From positions 124,001 to 188,000 of the forward strand of contig CAWDQZ010000017.1 in the NCBI GenBank assembly GCA_963804595.1: a stretch of DNA of 64,000 bases, written 5' to 3'. The stretch comes from DASUPK01 sp963804595 (lineage in GTDB: Bacteria > Actinomycetota > Thermoleophilia > Solirubrobacterales > 70-9). The notes beneath the pieces were generated by a model, which had not been told where the DNA came from, ran no database searches, and was given only the letters and a program-made list of their open reading frames with translations. Of this stretch, positions 8,400-15,674 are shown one piece after another. Position numbers and translations under genes: made by a program. Position 1 is the first letter of the stretch, and the number at the start of each line of letters is the position of its first letter.

Positions 8400-8448
8400 C
8401 GATTTCGTGCACTCGGCCCCGTATATCGGGGTCAATCGCACGAAATCG
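8400..8448. promoter_or_regulatory. Nested 49-bp dyad upstream of the HEPN-like gene
   Basis: An outer perfect inverted repeat, CGATTTCGTGC (8400-8410) and GCACGAAATCG (8438-8448), encloses two 6-base spacers and an inner perfect inverted repeat CCCCG-TATAT-CGGGG (8417-8431). The centre of both is the same base. It lies about 105 bases upstream of the GTG at 8295, so it would be an operator-like site or a strong hairpin in the 5' leader. Confidence 0.6.
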
Positions 8449-8502
8449 TCCTCAGGCCTCGGGCCCTCGCCCTTCATTGCCGGTTTTCTTGGCTTTAGAG
8501 CC

Positions 8503-8841
8503 CTAAGCGGCGGCCGCGCCCGCCGGCTCGCGCTCATCGCGCGGGAGCCAGCGCCGGCCGTAGGTGCGCATGTCCTCGATCAGGGGGACGAGGGCGCGGC
8601 CCTTGTCCGTGAGCTGGTAGGTCACGCGCGGCGGCACCTCGGGGAAGGTGCGGCGCTCAACGATCCCCTCCTCCTCCAGCGCCCTCAGGCGCAGGGAGAG
8701 AGTGCGCGGGCTGATGCCGTCCAGGGAGCGCTCCAACTCGCAGAACCGAAGGGAATCATCCGCGAGGTCGCGGATGATGAGGAGGGTCCACTTGCCGGAG
8801 ATGACCTCCGCCGTGCGGCAGACGGGGCATTCACGGTCCAT
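8503..8841 (-). CDS. HxlR-family winged-helix transcriptional regulator
   Basis: 112 residues, the normal size. The CPVCRTAEVISGKWTLLIIRDL start, the ELERSLDGISPRTLSLRLRALEEEGIVERR recognition part and the YQLTDKGRALVPLIEDM end are standard HxlR. The N-terminal Cys5 and Cys8 could sense oxidation or electrophiles, as in some family members. A promoter with a palindrome over its -35 box lies just upstream, so autoregulation is likely. It is followed in the same direction by the unknown gene ending at 6556, separated by the nested dyad. Confidence 0.9.
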   Translation of the reverse strand: MDRECPVCRTAEVISGKWTLLIIRDLADDSLRFCELERSLDGISPRTLSLRLRALEEEGIVERRTFPEVPPRVTYQLTDKGRALVPLIEDMRTYGRRWLPRDEREPAGAAAA

Positions 8842-8850
8842 ACCCCGGCC

Positions 8851-8881
8851 AGGATAGCGCCATAGCTTTACTTTGTGAAGC
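8851..8881 (-). promoter_or_regulatory. Promoter and likely operator of the HxlR gene
   Basis: On the minus strand TTCACA (8879-8874), a 17-base spacer and TATCCT (8856-8851) form a good sigma-70-type promoter ending 9 bases before the ATG at 8841. The -35 box is covered by a near-perfect palindrome, GCTTCAC-AAA-GTAAAGC (8881-8865), the kind of site an HxlR dimer would bind. Confidence 0.6.
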
Positions 8882-8893
8882 GTTGGGGCAGGC

Positions 8894-9712
8894 TCAGAAA
8901 TTCGGAGGCTTGGAGCTCGTCACGCGCTTCACGCGCAGAACCTGCACGTGGTAGGTCTTGCCGTCGGGACCGTAGATCAGGTCCGCGCCCTTGCCGGCGT
9001 TCAGGCCGAGGAGCTGGCAGGCGTCCACGCTCGGGAAGCAGGTCCCCTCGCCGCCGATGCTGACCACGTCCTTGGAGACCAGGAAGACGGCCTGGTTTCC
9101 ACCCACAGTGCCGATGTAGGTGAGCACCGGAGTGTCCGCGGCCGGGAGGAACTGGAAGGGCTTGACGTTGTTCATGGTCGCAAGCTGTGTGCCGCTCTCG
9201 CCGACCTGTACGTCCGCCTGCCACCAGTAGTACGTCGTTTTCGTCGTGCTCTTCACCTTCCCGGGCGATTGGCCGCCACCGCCATCGCCACCGCCACCGC
9301 CGCTGCCGCTGCCGCCCCCCGTGCTGCCACCGCCAACACCGGTGCTGCCGTTGGTGGAGGAGCCATCGAGCGCCTGCGCAAGCGAGTCCGAGTTGGACGA
9401 GCCCGACGAATCGGGAGCGGCCGTGTACTGCTGGGTGAACGGGTTCTTCGCCCCCAGGTGGTTGAGCCGCTTCTTGTAGTTGCGGACACCGGGGTGGTAG
9501 GCGATGACAGCGTTCTCGGTCTCGGGCGAATTGTCCGAGGAGGTCGTCCCGAAGCCGAACGGCCCGGCCGCACCTTCCGAGCTCCCCCTGGCGACCAGGA
9601 TCGGCACCGCAACGAGCGCGATCAGCAGTCCGATTACCGGCAGGAGCAGATTGCGGTTCCGCAGGTCGTAGACCACGTCGCTGGCGAACTTCTGAACCTT
9701 CCAGAGCTTCAC
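8894..9712 (-). CDS. Unknown membrane-anchored protein at the end of the T4P operon
   Basis: 272 residues with a GTG start that overlaps the pilO stop (GTGA), so it is the last gene of pilMNO. One membrane segment near residues 23-41 (LLLPVIGLLIALVAVPILV) follows a short cytoplasmic start. A long Ser/Gly-rich linker around 100-150 (GGGSTGGGSGSGGGGGDGGGG) leads to a C-terminal domain with two Cys (GGEGTCFPSVDACQLLGL). By position it could take the place of PilP, linking PilN/PilO to outer parts, but no lipobox or clear PilP similarity is visible. Confidence 0.75.
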   Translation of the reverse strand: MKLWKVQKFASDVVYDLRNRNLLLPVIGLLIALVAVPILVARGSSEGAAGPFGFGTTSSDNSPETENAVIAYHPGVRNYKKRLNHLGAKNPFTQQYTAAPDSSGSSNSDSLAQALDGSSTNGSTGVGGGSTGGGSGSGGGGGDGGGGQSPGKVKSTTKTTYYWWQADVQVGESGTQLATMNNVKPFQFLPAADTPVLTYIGTVGGNQAVFLVSKDVVSIGGEGTCFPSVDACQLLGLNAGKGADLIYGPDGKTYHVQVLRVKRVTSSKPPNF

Positions 9713-10614
9713 TTGGCCACCACCGCGCTCGCGGGTTGCACCTGGGTCTCGCTTGGGCTCGTCGGCGCCGGCCCGGACGGGGAGGCTCCGAGGGTCAGCC
9801 CCTCGCTCCCGGTCGAGTAAGCGTTGATGACGAAGTCGGCCTTCAGCCGCGGCGACGACCCGGTGCCCCTGAGCTGGAGGTTGAAGCCGCCGATCGTGAG
9901 AAGGCGGCCGTCAGGCGCAAGCTGGGCGCCGTCACCGACCGGCTCGACGAGGCCATCGATCTTGCCGATGAAGTTGGCGACGTCGAAGTAGCCGCCCCGC
10001 ATCGAGAGGTTGTATGGCAGGGTCGGGAGCCCAGCGGGCCCGACCGTCGCCCCGATCGGCAGCACCGCAGCGGCGGCCTCGGTGGCCGGCACGGGAGCGG
10101 CGGTAGCCGTCGTGCTCGAGCCGGTCGTGGATGCCGTGGTGGCGGTCGTGGACCCGGCCGAGCTGGCGGTGCTCGCGGTGGAGGCCGCCGCCTGGGCGGC
10201 ACCCGTCGGCGCTGTCGGCGAGCTCGAACCGGTGGCGGCGGTTCCGGCCGCGGCGGCTCCGCCGGTGGTGCCCGCGCCGCTGCCGCCGTCGCTGATGCCG
10301 ATCGCCCGGAAGTCGAGGTTGGTCTGATCGGAGATCGAATTCAGCTGGACCAGAAGCGAAGCTGTGTCCGCCTCAGCCGGAACGGCCTTGCCGAGAACGA
10401 CCATCCGTCCGTAGTACTTCGGGAACTCCTGACGAGCCTGCTCGCCATAGCTCGCCTGCTGCTCGGCGGTGGTGATCGACGAGTGCAGCTGGTCGACCTG
10501 GCTCTGCAGCTCACTGGACTTGTCTCGCTTCGGCCCGAGAACGAGCAGGTAGAAACCCACGGCCAGCGCGACGATCGCGACCCCGACGAAGATCATTCTC
10601 TCGTTGGCCCTCAT
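9709..10614 (-). CDS. pilO: Type IV pilus assembly protein PilO
   Basis: 301 residues from the ATG at 10614; a GTG three codons upstream is an alternative start. A short cytoplasmic tip (MRANERM), one membrane helix (IFVGVAIVALAVGFYLLVLG), a coiled-coil segment (SSELQSQVDQLHSSITTAEQQ) and the PilO-type ferredoxin-like domain follow (YYGRMVVLGKAVPAEADTASLLVQLNSISDQTNL). A long Ala/Thr/Ser/Gly-rich insert in the middle is unlike proteobacterial PilO. PilO pairs with PilN to form the inner-membrane alignment subcomplex. The gene begins 1 base after the pilN stop. Confidence 0.85.
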   Translation of the reverse strand: MRANERMIFVGVAIVALAVGFYLLVLGPKRDKSSELQSQVDQLHSSITTAEQQASYGEQARQEFPKYYGRMVVLGKAVPAEADTASLLVQLNSISDQTNLDFRAIGISDGGSGAGTTGGAAAAGTAATGSSSPTAPTGAAQAAASTASTASSAGSTTATTASTTGSSTTATAAPVPATEAAAAVLPIGATVGPAGLPTLPYNLSMRGGYFDVANFIGKIDGLVEPVGDGAQLAPDGRLLTIGGFNLQLRGTGSSPRLKADFVINAYSTGSEGLTLGASPSGPAPTSPSETQVQPASAVVAK

Positions 10615-10615
10615 C

Positions 10616-11404
10616 TCAGCCACCTGTCCCGGAGGTCGAGGCGGGCTGGGCGGTGAGCTGGGCGCCGCCCGTGGTGGGCACGCCCGCCGGCACGGAGGGC
10701 GCCGTCGTCGCGGTGGCCGGCGTCGGGACCTCGTCGAAGGCGGCGACGATCTTGAACTGGGTGATGAAGTCTCGCGTGCGGCAATCGGTGTTCACCGCCG
10801 CGGCCGAGTCCCCTGTCGCCGGGGCCGCGGTCGCGCCTCCGCCCGAGGAGTCATCCGGCTTCTCCGAAGACTCGAGGCCAACGCGGGTGACGCCGTCGAT
10901 CTCCTCGAGATTGGCGATCAGGCCGGCAACGGCATCCTGGCTCGAGGCGCAGCCCTCCATCTCCAGCGCCGGACCGGCGATCGAGTCCCTGCCCTGGATA
11001 TCGGGCGCGTCCGTAACGGAGACGGTCGAATCGGCCGTCCCGGCGAGCTTGGTGAACCAGACGTTCGAGGGGATCACCCGCGCGAACTCGTTGAGGACCC
11101 GCTGCCAGTCGAAGCGGCTCTGCGCCAGGCTGGTGATGGTGCTGGAGCGAGCCTCCTGGGCGGCCCGGAAGTTCGTGAACGACTCGAGACTCTGCGCCTT
11201 CGCCTGGGCCTGCTGCTCCTGCGCCTGAAGCTGGGCGATCTCGGTCTTCTTGTCGGAGATCTGCTTGCTCGTCAGGGCCAGGGCGCCCAGTGCGAGGACG
11301 GCCGCCGCGAGCCCGCCGATCAGCACATACGAGAACACGCCGGTGCGCATCGCGGCACGATCGCCGCGGCGCTCATCCGGTGGAATCAGGTTGACGGGTC
11401 GCAC
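10616..11404 (-). CDS. pilN: Type IV pilus assembly protein PilN
   Basis: 262 residues from the GTG at 11404, which follows the pilM stop by 2 bases with GAGGAG as ribosome site. The N-terminus VRPVNLIPPDERR contains the NLIP motif by which PilN binds PilM. It is followed by a membrane helix (YVLIGGLAAAVLALGALAL), a coiled coil (ISDKKTEIAQLQAQEQQAQAK) and the Fimbrial-assembly domain (WQRVLNEFARVIPSNVWFTKL, EEIDGVTRVGLESSEK). Confidence 0.88.
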   Translation of the reverse strand: MRPVNLIPPDERRGDRAAMRTGVFSYVLIGGLAAAVLALGALALTSKQISDKKTEIAQLQAQEQQAQAKAQSLESFTNFRAAQEARSSTITSLAQSRFDWQRVLNEFARVIPSNVWFTKLAGTADSTVSVTDAPDIQGRDSIAGPALEMEGCASSQDAVAGLIANLEEIDGVTRVGLESSEKPDDSSGGGATAAPATGDSAAAVNTDCRTRDFITQFKIVAAFDEVPTPATATTAPSVPAGVPTTGGAQLTAQPASTSGTGG

Positions 11405-11406
11405 GG

Positions 11407-12471
11407 CTACTCCTCGAGCGCCAGTCCGTAGGAGACCGTCAGACGCGCGGCGTCCTCCTGGTCCAGGTGGGACAGCGCCGCCGGTAGGTCGACGGAGACC
11501 TCGAGGGTCAGGCCGGCCTGGATCCGCTCGGGAAGCCCGGGGATGGTGCTGCCGGGGCCGCAGAGCACAACGCGGTCCACCGGCGTGACGCCGTCCTGGG
11601 CGCCGTAGAAGTCCATCGACATCCGCAGCTCCTCGGCGAGCTTGGTGCCGCCCTCCTCGAGGACCTCGCGAGCCAGGTCGGCCCCCTCCGCGCTGAAGAG
11701 CTCGACGTCCTCCTCGAGTCCAACCTCCATGAGCAGCTCGCGCGCCTCGTCGATGGCCACGCCCCGGCGGCTGGCGAGCCTGTCGGCGATCGTCTCGATG
11801 CCGAAGGGGCTGACCCGGGCGAAGACACACTCATTGCCGCGGGAGACTGCGAGATTGGTCACGTCGCCGAGGTGGCAGTAGAGGCTTGTGGGGAGCGGCG
11901 CCGCGCCCGACACCGGCATGGGCGCCGAGCGATCCTTGAGCGCGCGGATCATCCCGAAGGCGGAGAGGTCGATACCAACCGGCTGCAGACCGGCGCCGCG
12001 CACCGCGTCGAGCAGCCCAACGACCATGTCGCGGCGCGCCGCGACGGCGAGGACGTCCATCACCTTGTTGCCATCGGGGCCGTCGCGCTTCGCGACCACC
12101 TGGTGATCGAGGACGGCCTGCTCGAGCGGCATCGGGATCGCCTCCTGAGCGCGGAATCGAATCGCGCTGTCCAGTTCTTCCTCGTCCTCGATCATCGGCA
12201 GCTGGAGGCTGCGCACGACGACGCGCTGATTCGCGACGCCGACGCGGACGGTCTTGGCGAGCTTGTGCCGGCTGAACAGGTCCTTCAGCGATTCGGAGAG
12301 GACCTCTCGGTTGACCAGATCGCCCTCTTTCACCACTCCCGGCTGGAGCGGGACGATCGCGGTGCGGCCGACAGAGCCGCCGCTCTCGATTTCGGTCGCG
12401 GCGATGCTCTCGGACGTGATGTCCAGGCCGACGGAGGAGGGCTTCTTGCGTGCGGAGAGTCCAGAGATCAT
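11407..12471 (-). CDS. pilM: Type IV pilus assembly ATPase-like protein PilM
   Basis: 354 residues. The actin-like fold is shown by SSVGLDITSESIAATEI (phosphate 1), CHLGDVTNLAV (phosphate 2) and DRVVLCGPGSTIPGLPERI (adenosine region). AIRFRAQEAIPMPLEQAVLDHQV is the PilM/ComM-typical stretch. The ATG at 12471 with AAGGAG 12 bases upstream is preferred over upstream starts. PilM is cytoplasmic and binds the NLIP tail of PilN, here encoded by the next gene. Confidence 0.9.
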   Translation of the reverse strand: MISGLSARKKPSSVGLDITSESIAATEIESGGSVGRTAIVPLQPGVVKEGDLVNREVLSESLKDLFSRHKLAKTVRVGVANQRVVVRSLQLPMIEDEEELDSAIRFRAQEAIPMPLEQAVLDHQVVAKRDGPDGNKVMDVLAVAARRDMVVGLLDAVRGAGLQPVGIDLSAFGMIRALKDRSAPMPVSGAAPLPTSLYCHLGDVTNLAVSRGNECVFARVSPFGIETIADRLASRRGVAIDEARELLMEVGLEEDVELFSAEGADLAREVLEEGGTKLAEELRMSMDFYGAQDGVTPVDRVVLCGPGSTIPGLPERIQAGLTLEVSVDLPAALSHLDQEDAARLTVSYGLALEE

Positions 12472-12550
12472 GGGCAGGGCGCTCCTTGCGCCTCCTCTCC
12501 CATCGGCCAGAGTGCCGCCGAGCCGCATACCGAAGACTGATGAACCACGG

Positions 12551-13315
12551 CTAGCGAACGAAGGCGTTCAGGTAGGCGTCGATGAGCTGATCGCCCGCGA
12601 GCAGCGCGATCACTCCACCGAGCGCCAGGAAGGGCCCAAATGGAACGGCCATCTTCCGGGCGGCGGAGCCCTCGCTCACCATCACGCCGACCCCCACGAC
12701 CGTGCCTACGAGCACGGCGATCATGAGCGCGGGAGCCACCGCGCTGCCCAGGTACAGGCCCATCACGGCGGCGAGCTTCACGTCGCCCATCCCCATGCCA
12801 CGCGGATACGCCAGGGCGACCAGGAACAGCCCTCCGCCGGCGGCTGCGGCCGCAATCCCGCTCTCGGGCAGACTCGATGGATCGGAGGCCGCCACCAGGG
12901 TCACGGCGGCAATCGCACCGGCCAGCAGGATCGCGTTGGGGATGACCCTGCGCTCGAGGTCGGTGAGTGTGATCGCCGCGAGCATCGCGACGAAGAGCAG
13001 GCCGAGCGCCAGCTGAGCCGGGTCGTCGCGCAGGACGATCGCCGTCGCCGCGAACGCGATCCCAACCGCCAGCTCGACGAGCGGGTAGCGGGCCGGGATC
13101 GCCGCGTGACAGGAACGGCAGCGACCGCGCAGCATCAGCCAGGAGAGGACCGGGACGTTGTCGTATGCCGCGATTTGCGTGCCGCAGGAGTCGCAGACGG
13201 AGCGCGGGCCCACGATCGAGACGCCGCGCGGAACCCGGTGCGCGACCACGCCGACGAAGCTGCCGGTGAGCATCCCTCCGACGAACGCGAGCGAGGCGGC
13301 CGGGAACACGCCCAT
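12551..13315 (-). CDS. pilD: Prepilin peptidase (leader peptidase/N-methyltransferase)
   Basis: 254 residues and strongly hydrophobic. The two catalytic Asp regions of the aspartic protease are visible: TDLERRVIPN and GMGDVKLAA. The N-terminal cytoplasmic domain carries two CxxC pairs (CDSCG, CRSC), typical of the bifunctional enzyme that also methylates the new N-terminus. It cleaves the pilin and minor pilins encoded just upstream. The start overlaps the previous stop (TAATG). Confidence 0.92.
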   Translation of the reverse strand: MGVFPAASLAFVGGMLTGSFVGVVAHRVPRGVSIVGPRSVCDSCGTQIAAYDNVPVLSWLMLRGRCRSCHAAIPARYPLVELAVGIAFAATAIVLRDDPAQLALGLLFVAMLAAITLTDLERRVIPNAILLAGAIAAVTLVAASDPSSLPESGIAAAAAGGGLFLVALAYPRGMGMGDVKLAAVMGLYLGSAVAPALMIAVLVGTVVGVGVMVSEGSAARKMAVPFGPFLALGGVIALLAGDQLIDAYLNAFVR

Positions 13316-14997
13316 TACCCCAGCGTCTCGCGCTGGACGTGCCAGGCCGACTGCACAGGATCGAAGAAGTGCGGCGGCTCCTGGAAGCGGAGACGGTCGT
13401 CGTAGTTGTAGTCCTTGATGTAGCCGGTCCCGCCAGTCGTTCCGACGGCGCCGCGGAACTTCTGCGAGATCGCGCCGTTCACGGTCAGCGTGCCGAGGCT
13501 GGCGCCGCAGTCGTAGTGGTCGACGATGAACGAGTGGGCGATGGCAAGCAGGGCGGCGTCGATGGTGATGTTCGCGTTCGACCCGTTGCCGTTCACGCCG
13601 CGATTCCCGTCGTTGTCGACGTCGCAGTCTCCCTTCGAAGCCTCTTCCGTGACGGACCCGGGGACGCCCGTGGTGCCGGCGCAGTTCGGGTCCGACGACT
13701 CGCAGACCGGGTGCTTGACCCGAATGAAGTTGTTGGCGATCAGCCCGAGCAGGTCGGCCGAGCTACTCGCGTGACGGATGTCGCCGTCGATGATCACGTC
13801 GTTCTCCGCCGCGATCGTCAGCTGGCCGCTGTAGGAGCTGCCGCCAGTGTCCACGATCGCGTTCCCGCAGCCCGAGGTCGCCGGGTAGGTGGTCGTGAAG
13901 GGCGAGTAAGAGTTTGAGCAACCGACGCCGTTCTGGACGTAGACCACGCCGTCGCTCGGGACCTGCAGCGGGCCGACGGTCCCCCCCGTGCTGGTGGTGA
14001 CCGTCATGCTGTTGCCGCTGAGGACGATCTTGGTCTGGCCGGTGAAGGTGTTGGCCGGGCCCGCGATCGCCTTCAGCGAGGTGTTGGTCGCGGGTGGAGT
14101 GAGTACCGGCGCCCCGGTCGCGAAGAAGCCCCTGAACGTCGGGGTGCCCGTGCAATTGTTGCCGTGGGCCCAGCCGACGGGCGGAGCGCTGACCTCGACC
14201 GCGTCGGCTGCGTTGCGGCCGAACGTGGGTGTTCCGCAGACGCGCAGGTCGTCGTTCGTGTGCAGAGGACCGTCGATCGTGTCTCCGCCGACGAAGACGA
14301 TCTGGTCGCAGAACTGGTTGCTGGTCCCAGGGATGGGCGAGCTCTCGCGGCCGTCGCGGCGGAACTTGGTGCACTGCGAGTATGCGCCCGTCAGAGCGGC
14401 TGAGGGGTTGGGGAATCCATACGTGACCGGATCGGAGGTCTCCAGCTGCGTGAAGTAGACGTAGTCGAGGAAGCTCGCCTGCTTGTAGCTGGCGATGATC
14501 GACACCTTCGATGTACCCGAATAGCCGGTGGACCTGACCCGGAAGGTCCCGGTGCTGGGCCCGGTCGCCTCGAGCATGGTCGCGTTCGGGTTCTGCGGAT
14601 CACACTGCGAGCCGCCCGGGCTGCTCGTGGCCTGGAGCAGCTCGATGCCGTACCGCGAGCCGTCGGTCGTCCCGGGGACCGGCCGCAGGTTGGTCGGGCT
14701 TCCGTTCATGTTGAGATTGACGGCGTTCGGCGTCGGGACGTTGGTGCACCGAGCCCAGTAGCCGCTGTCGGTGTTGAGGTGGTAGGTGTAATCGGCGATC
14801 CCCGACTGTGCCGCGGCGTAGGCGCGCTTCTGATCGATGTCCCGCCGGAGGAAGACCTGGTCGTCGTTGGTGTACGCGACAGCGACGCTCACGAGGATCG
14901 TCGTAAAGCCGATCGCCCCGATGACGGCGAGCATCGAGTAGCCGTCCTCCCGGCGGAGAATCCTGAGGCGGCGCTTGATCAGCTCGATCAGACGCAC
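13315..14997 (-). CDS. PilX-like pilus assembly protein, large
   Basis: 560 residues from the GTG at 14997, which overlaps the upstream gene by 10 bases. An N-terminal membrane helix (YSMLAVIGAIGFTTILVSVAVAYTNDD) is followed by the AAAQSGIADYTYHL segment seen in PilX-type minor proteins with atypical prepilin starts. The rest is a large extracellular domain with many Cys (for example CTNVPTP, QCDPQNPN, CDQIVFVGGDTIDGPLHTNDDLRVCG). GDTIDGPLHTND and ENDVIIDGDIRHAS resemble short beta-helix repeats. It sits in the block of minor pilins and is likely a tip or initiating component. Confidence 0.78.
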   Translation of the reverse strand: MRLIELIKRRLRILRREDGYSMLAVIGAIGFTTILVSVAVAYTNDDQVFLRRDIDQKRAYAAAQSGIADYTYHLNTDSGYWARCTNVPTPNAVNLNMNGSPTNLRPVPGTTDGSRYGIELLQATSSPGGSQCDPQNPNATMLEATGPSTGTFRVRSTGYSGTSKVSIIASYKQASFLDYVYFTQLETSDPVTYGFPNPSAALTGAYSQCTKFRRDGRESSPIPGTSNQFCDQIVFVGGDTIDGPLHTNDDLRVCGTPTFGRNAADAVEVSAPPVGWAHGNNCTGTPTFRGFFATGAPVLTPPATNTSLKAIAGPANTFTGQTKIVLSGNSMTVTTSTGGTVGPLQVPSDGVVYVQNGVGCSNSYSPFTTTYPATSGCGNAIVDTGGSSYSGQLTIAAENDVIIDGDIRHASSSADLLGLIANNFIRVKHPVCESSDPNCAGTTGVPGSVTEEASKGDCDVDNDGNRGVNGNGSNANITIDAALLAIAHSFIVDHYDCGASLGTLTVNGAISQKFRGAVGTTGGTGYIKDYNYDDRLRFQEPPHFFDPVQSAWHVQRETLG

Positions 14998-15674
14998 GGC
15001 AGGTTGTCCTGGTTCGGGAACTGGCCGGCGTTCTCTAGGCGCAGGTCGATGCCGCTGCTGAGCATCACCGGCGAGTTCGGATCCTGTGTGGAGATCCCCT
15101 TGGCCGGCGAACTGGTGAAGGAGACCGTGACGTAGGAAGCGCGGGCGGCGTTCGTCGCGCTCAGGGGCGTGGGCAGCGGAGCCGTGTTGAGAAGCCCGGT
15201 CCCCGTGACGAAGTCGTAGTAACGGAAGATCACGCCGCCGGGCGCCGCGACATTGGTGAGCAGGATCATGTTCGAGCTCGCGGTCGGGGAGAACGTCCAG
15301 TTCGGCGCCGTCCCGCCGGCCGCCGGGAAGACCGCCTCCCGCATCGTCGTCCCGCTGAGCGAGACCGTGTGCAGATCCGGCGTCGGGCCGACCGCCGAGC
15401 CGGGCTTGGAGAGGAAGCTGACCGAGGTCCCTGTGCTGCCGGACTGAATGGGGACGATGTGCGAGGCGACGCAGGAGGAATGAAGCCCCTGGACGATCCT
15501 CGTCATCGCAGGACGCGCCCGTGCGTTGGCGTCCACGCGGGCACTGATCCTGGCCTGACTGTGGATGACCGTCGTGCTCAGGGTGACGACGCCCATCATC
15601 ACTACCAGGGTTGCGCTGATGCTGACCAGCAGTTCGACGATCGTGAAGCCCCGCTGATCCATTGCGACCCTCAT
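14988..15674 (-). CDS. Minor pilin, PilW-like
   Basis: 228 residues from the ATG at 15674, whose first bases overlap the upstream stop (ATGA). The prepilin site is clear: MDQRG before FTIVELLVSISATLVVMMGVV, with Glu at +5. The globular part is rich in Thr/Ser with few Cys (SSCVASH, LPCV at the end). It is likely a minor pilin that primes or caps the fibre together with its two neighbours. Confidence 0.82.
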   Translation of the reverse strand: MRVAMDQRGFTIVELLVSISATLVVMMGVVTLSTTVIHSQARISARVDANARARPAMTRIVQGLHSSCVASHIVPIQSGSTGTSVSFLSKPGSAVGPTPDLHTVSLSGTTMREAVFPAAGGTAPNWTFSPTASSNMILLTNVAAPGGVIFRYYDFVTGTGLLNTAPLPTPLSATNAARASYVTVSFTSSPAKGISTQDPNSPVMLSSGIDLRLENAGQFPNQDNLPCV

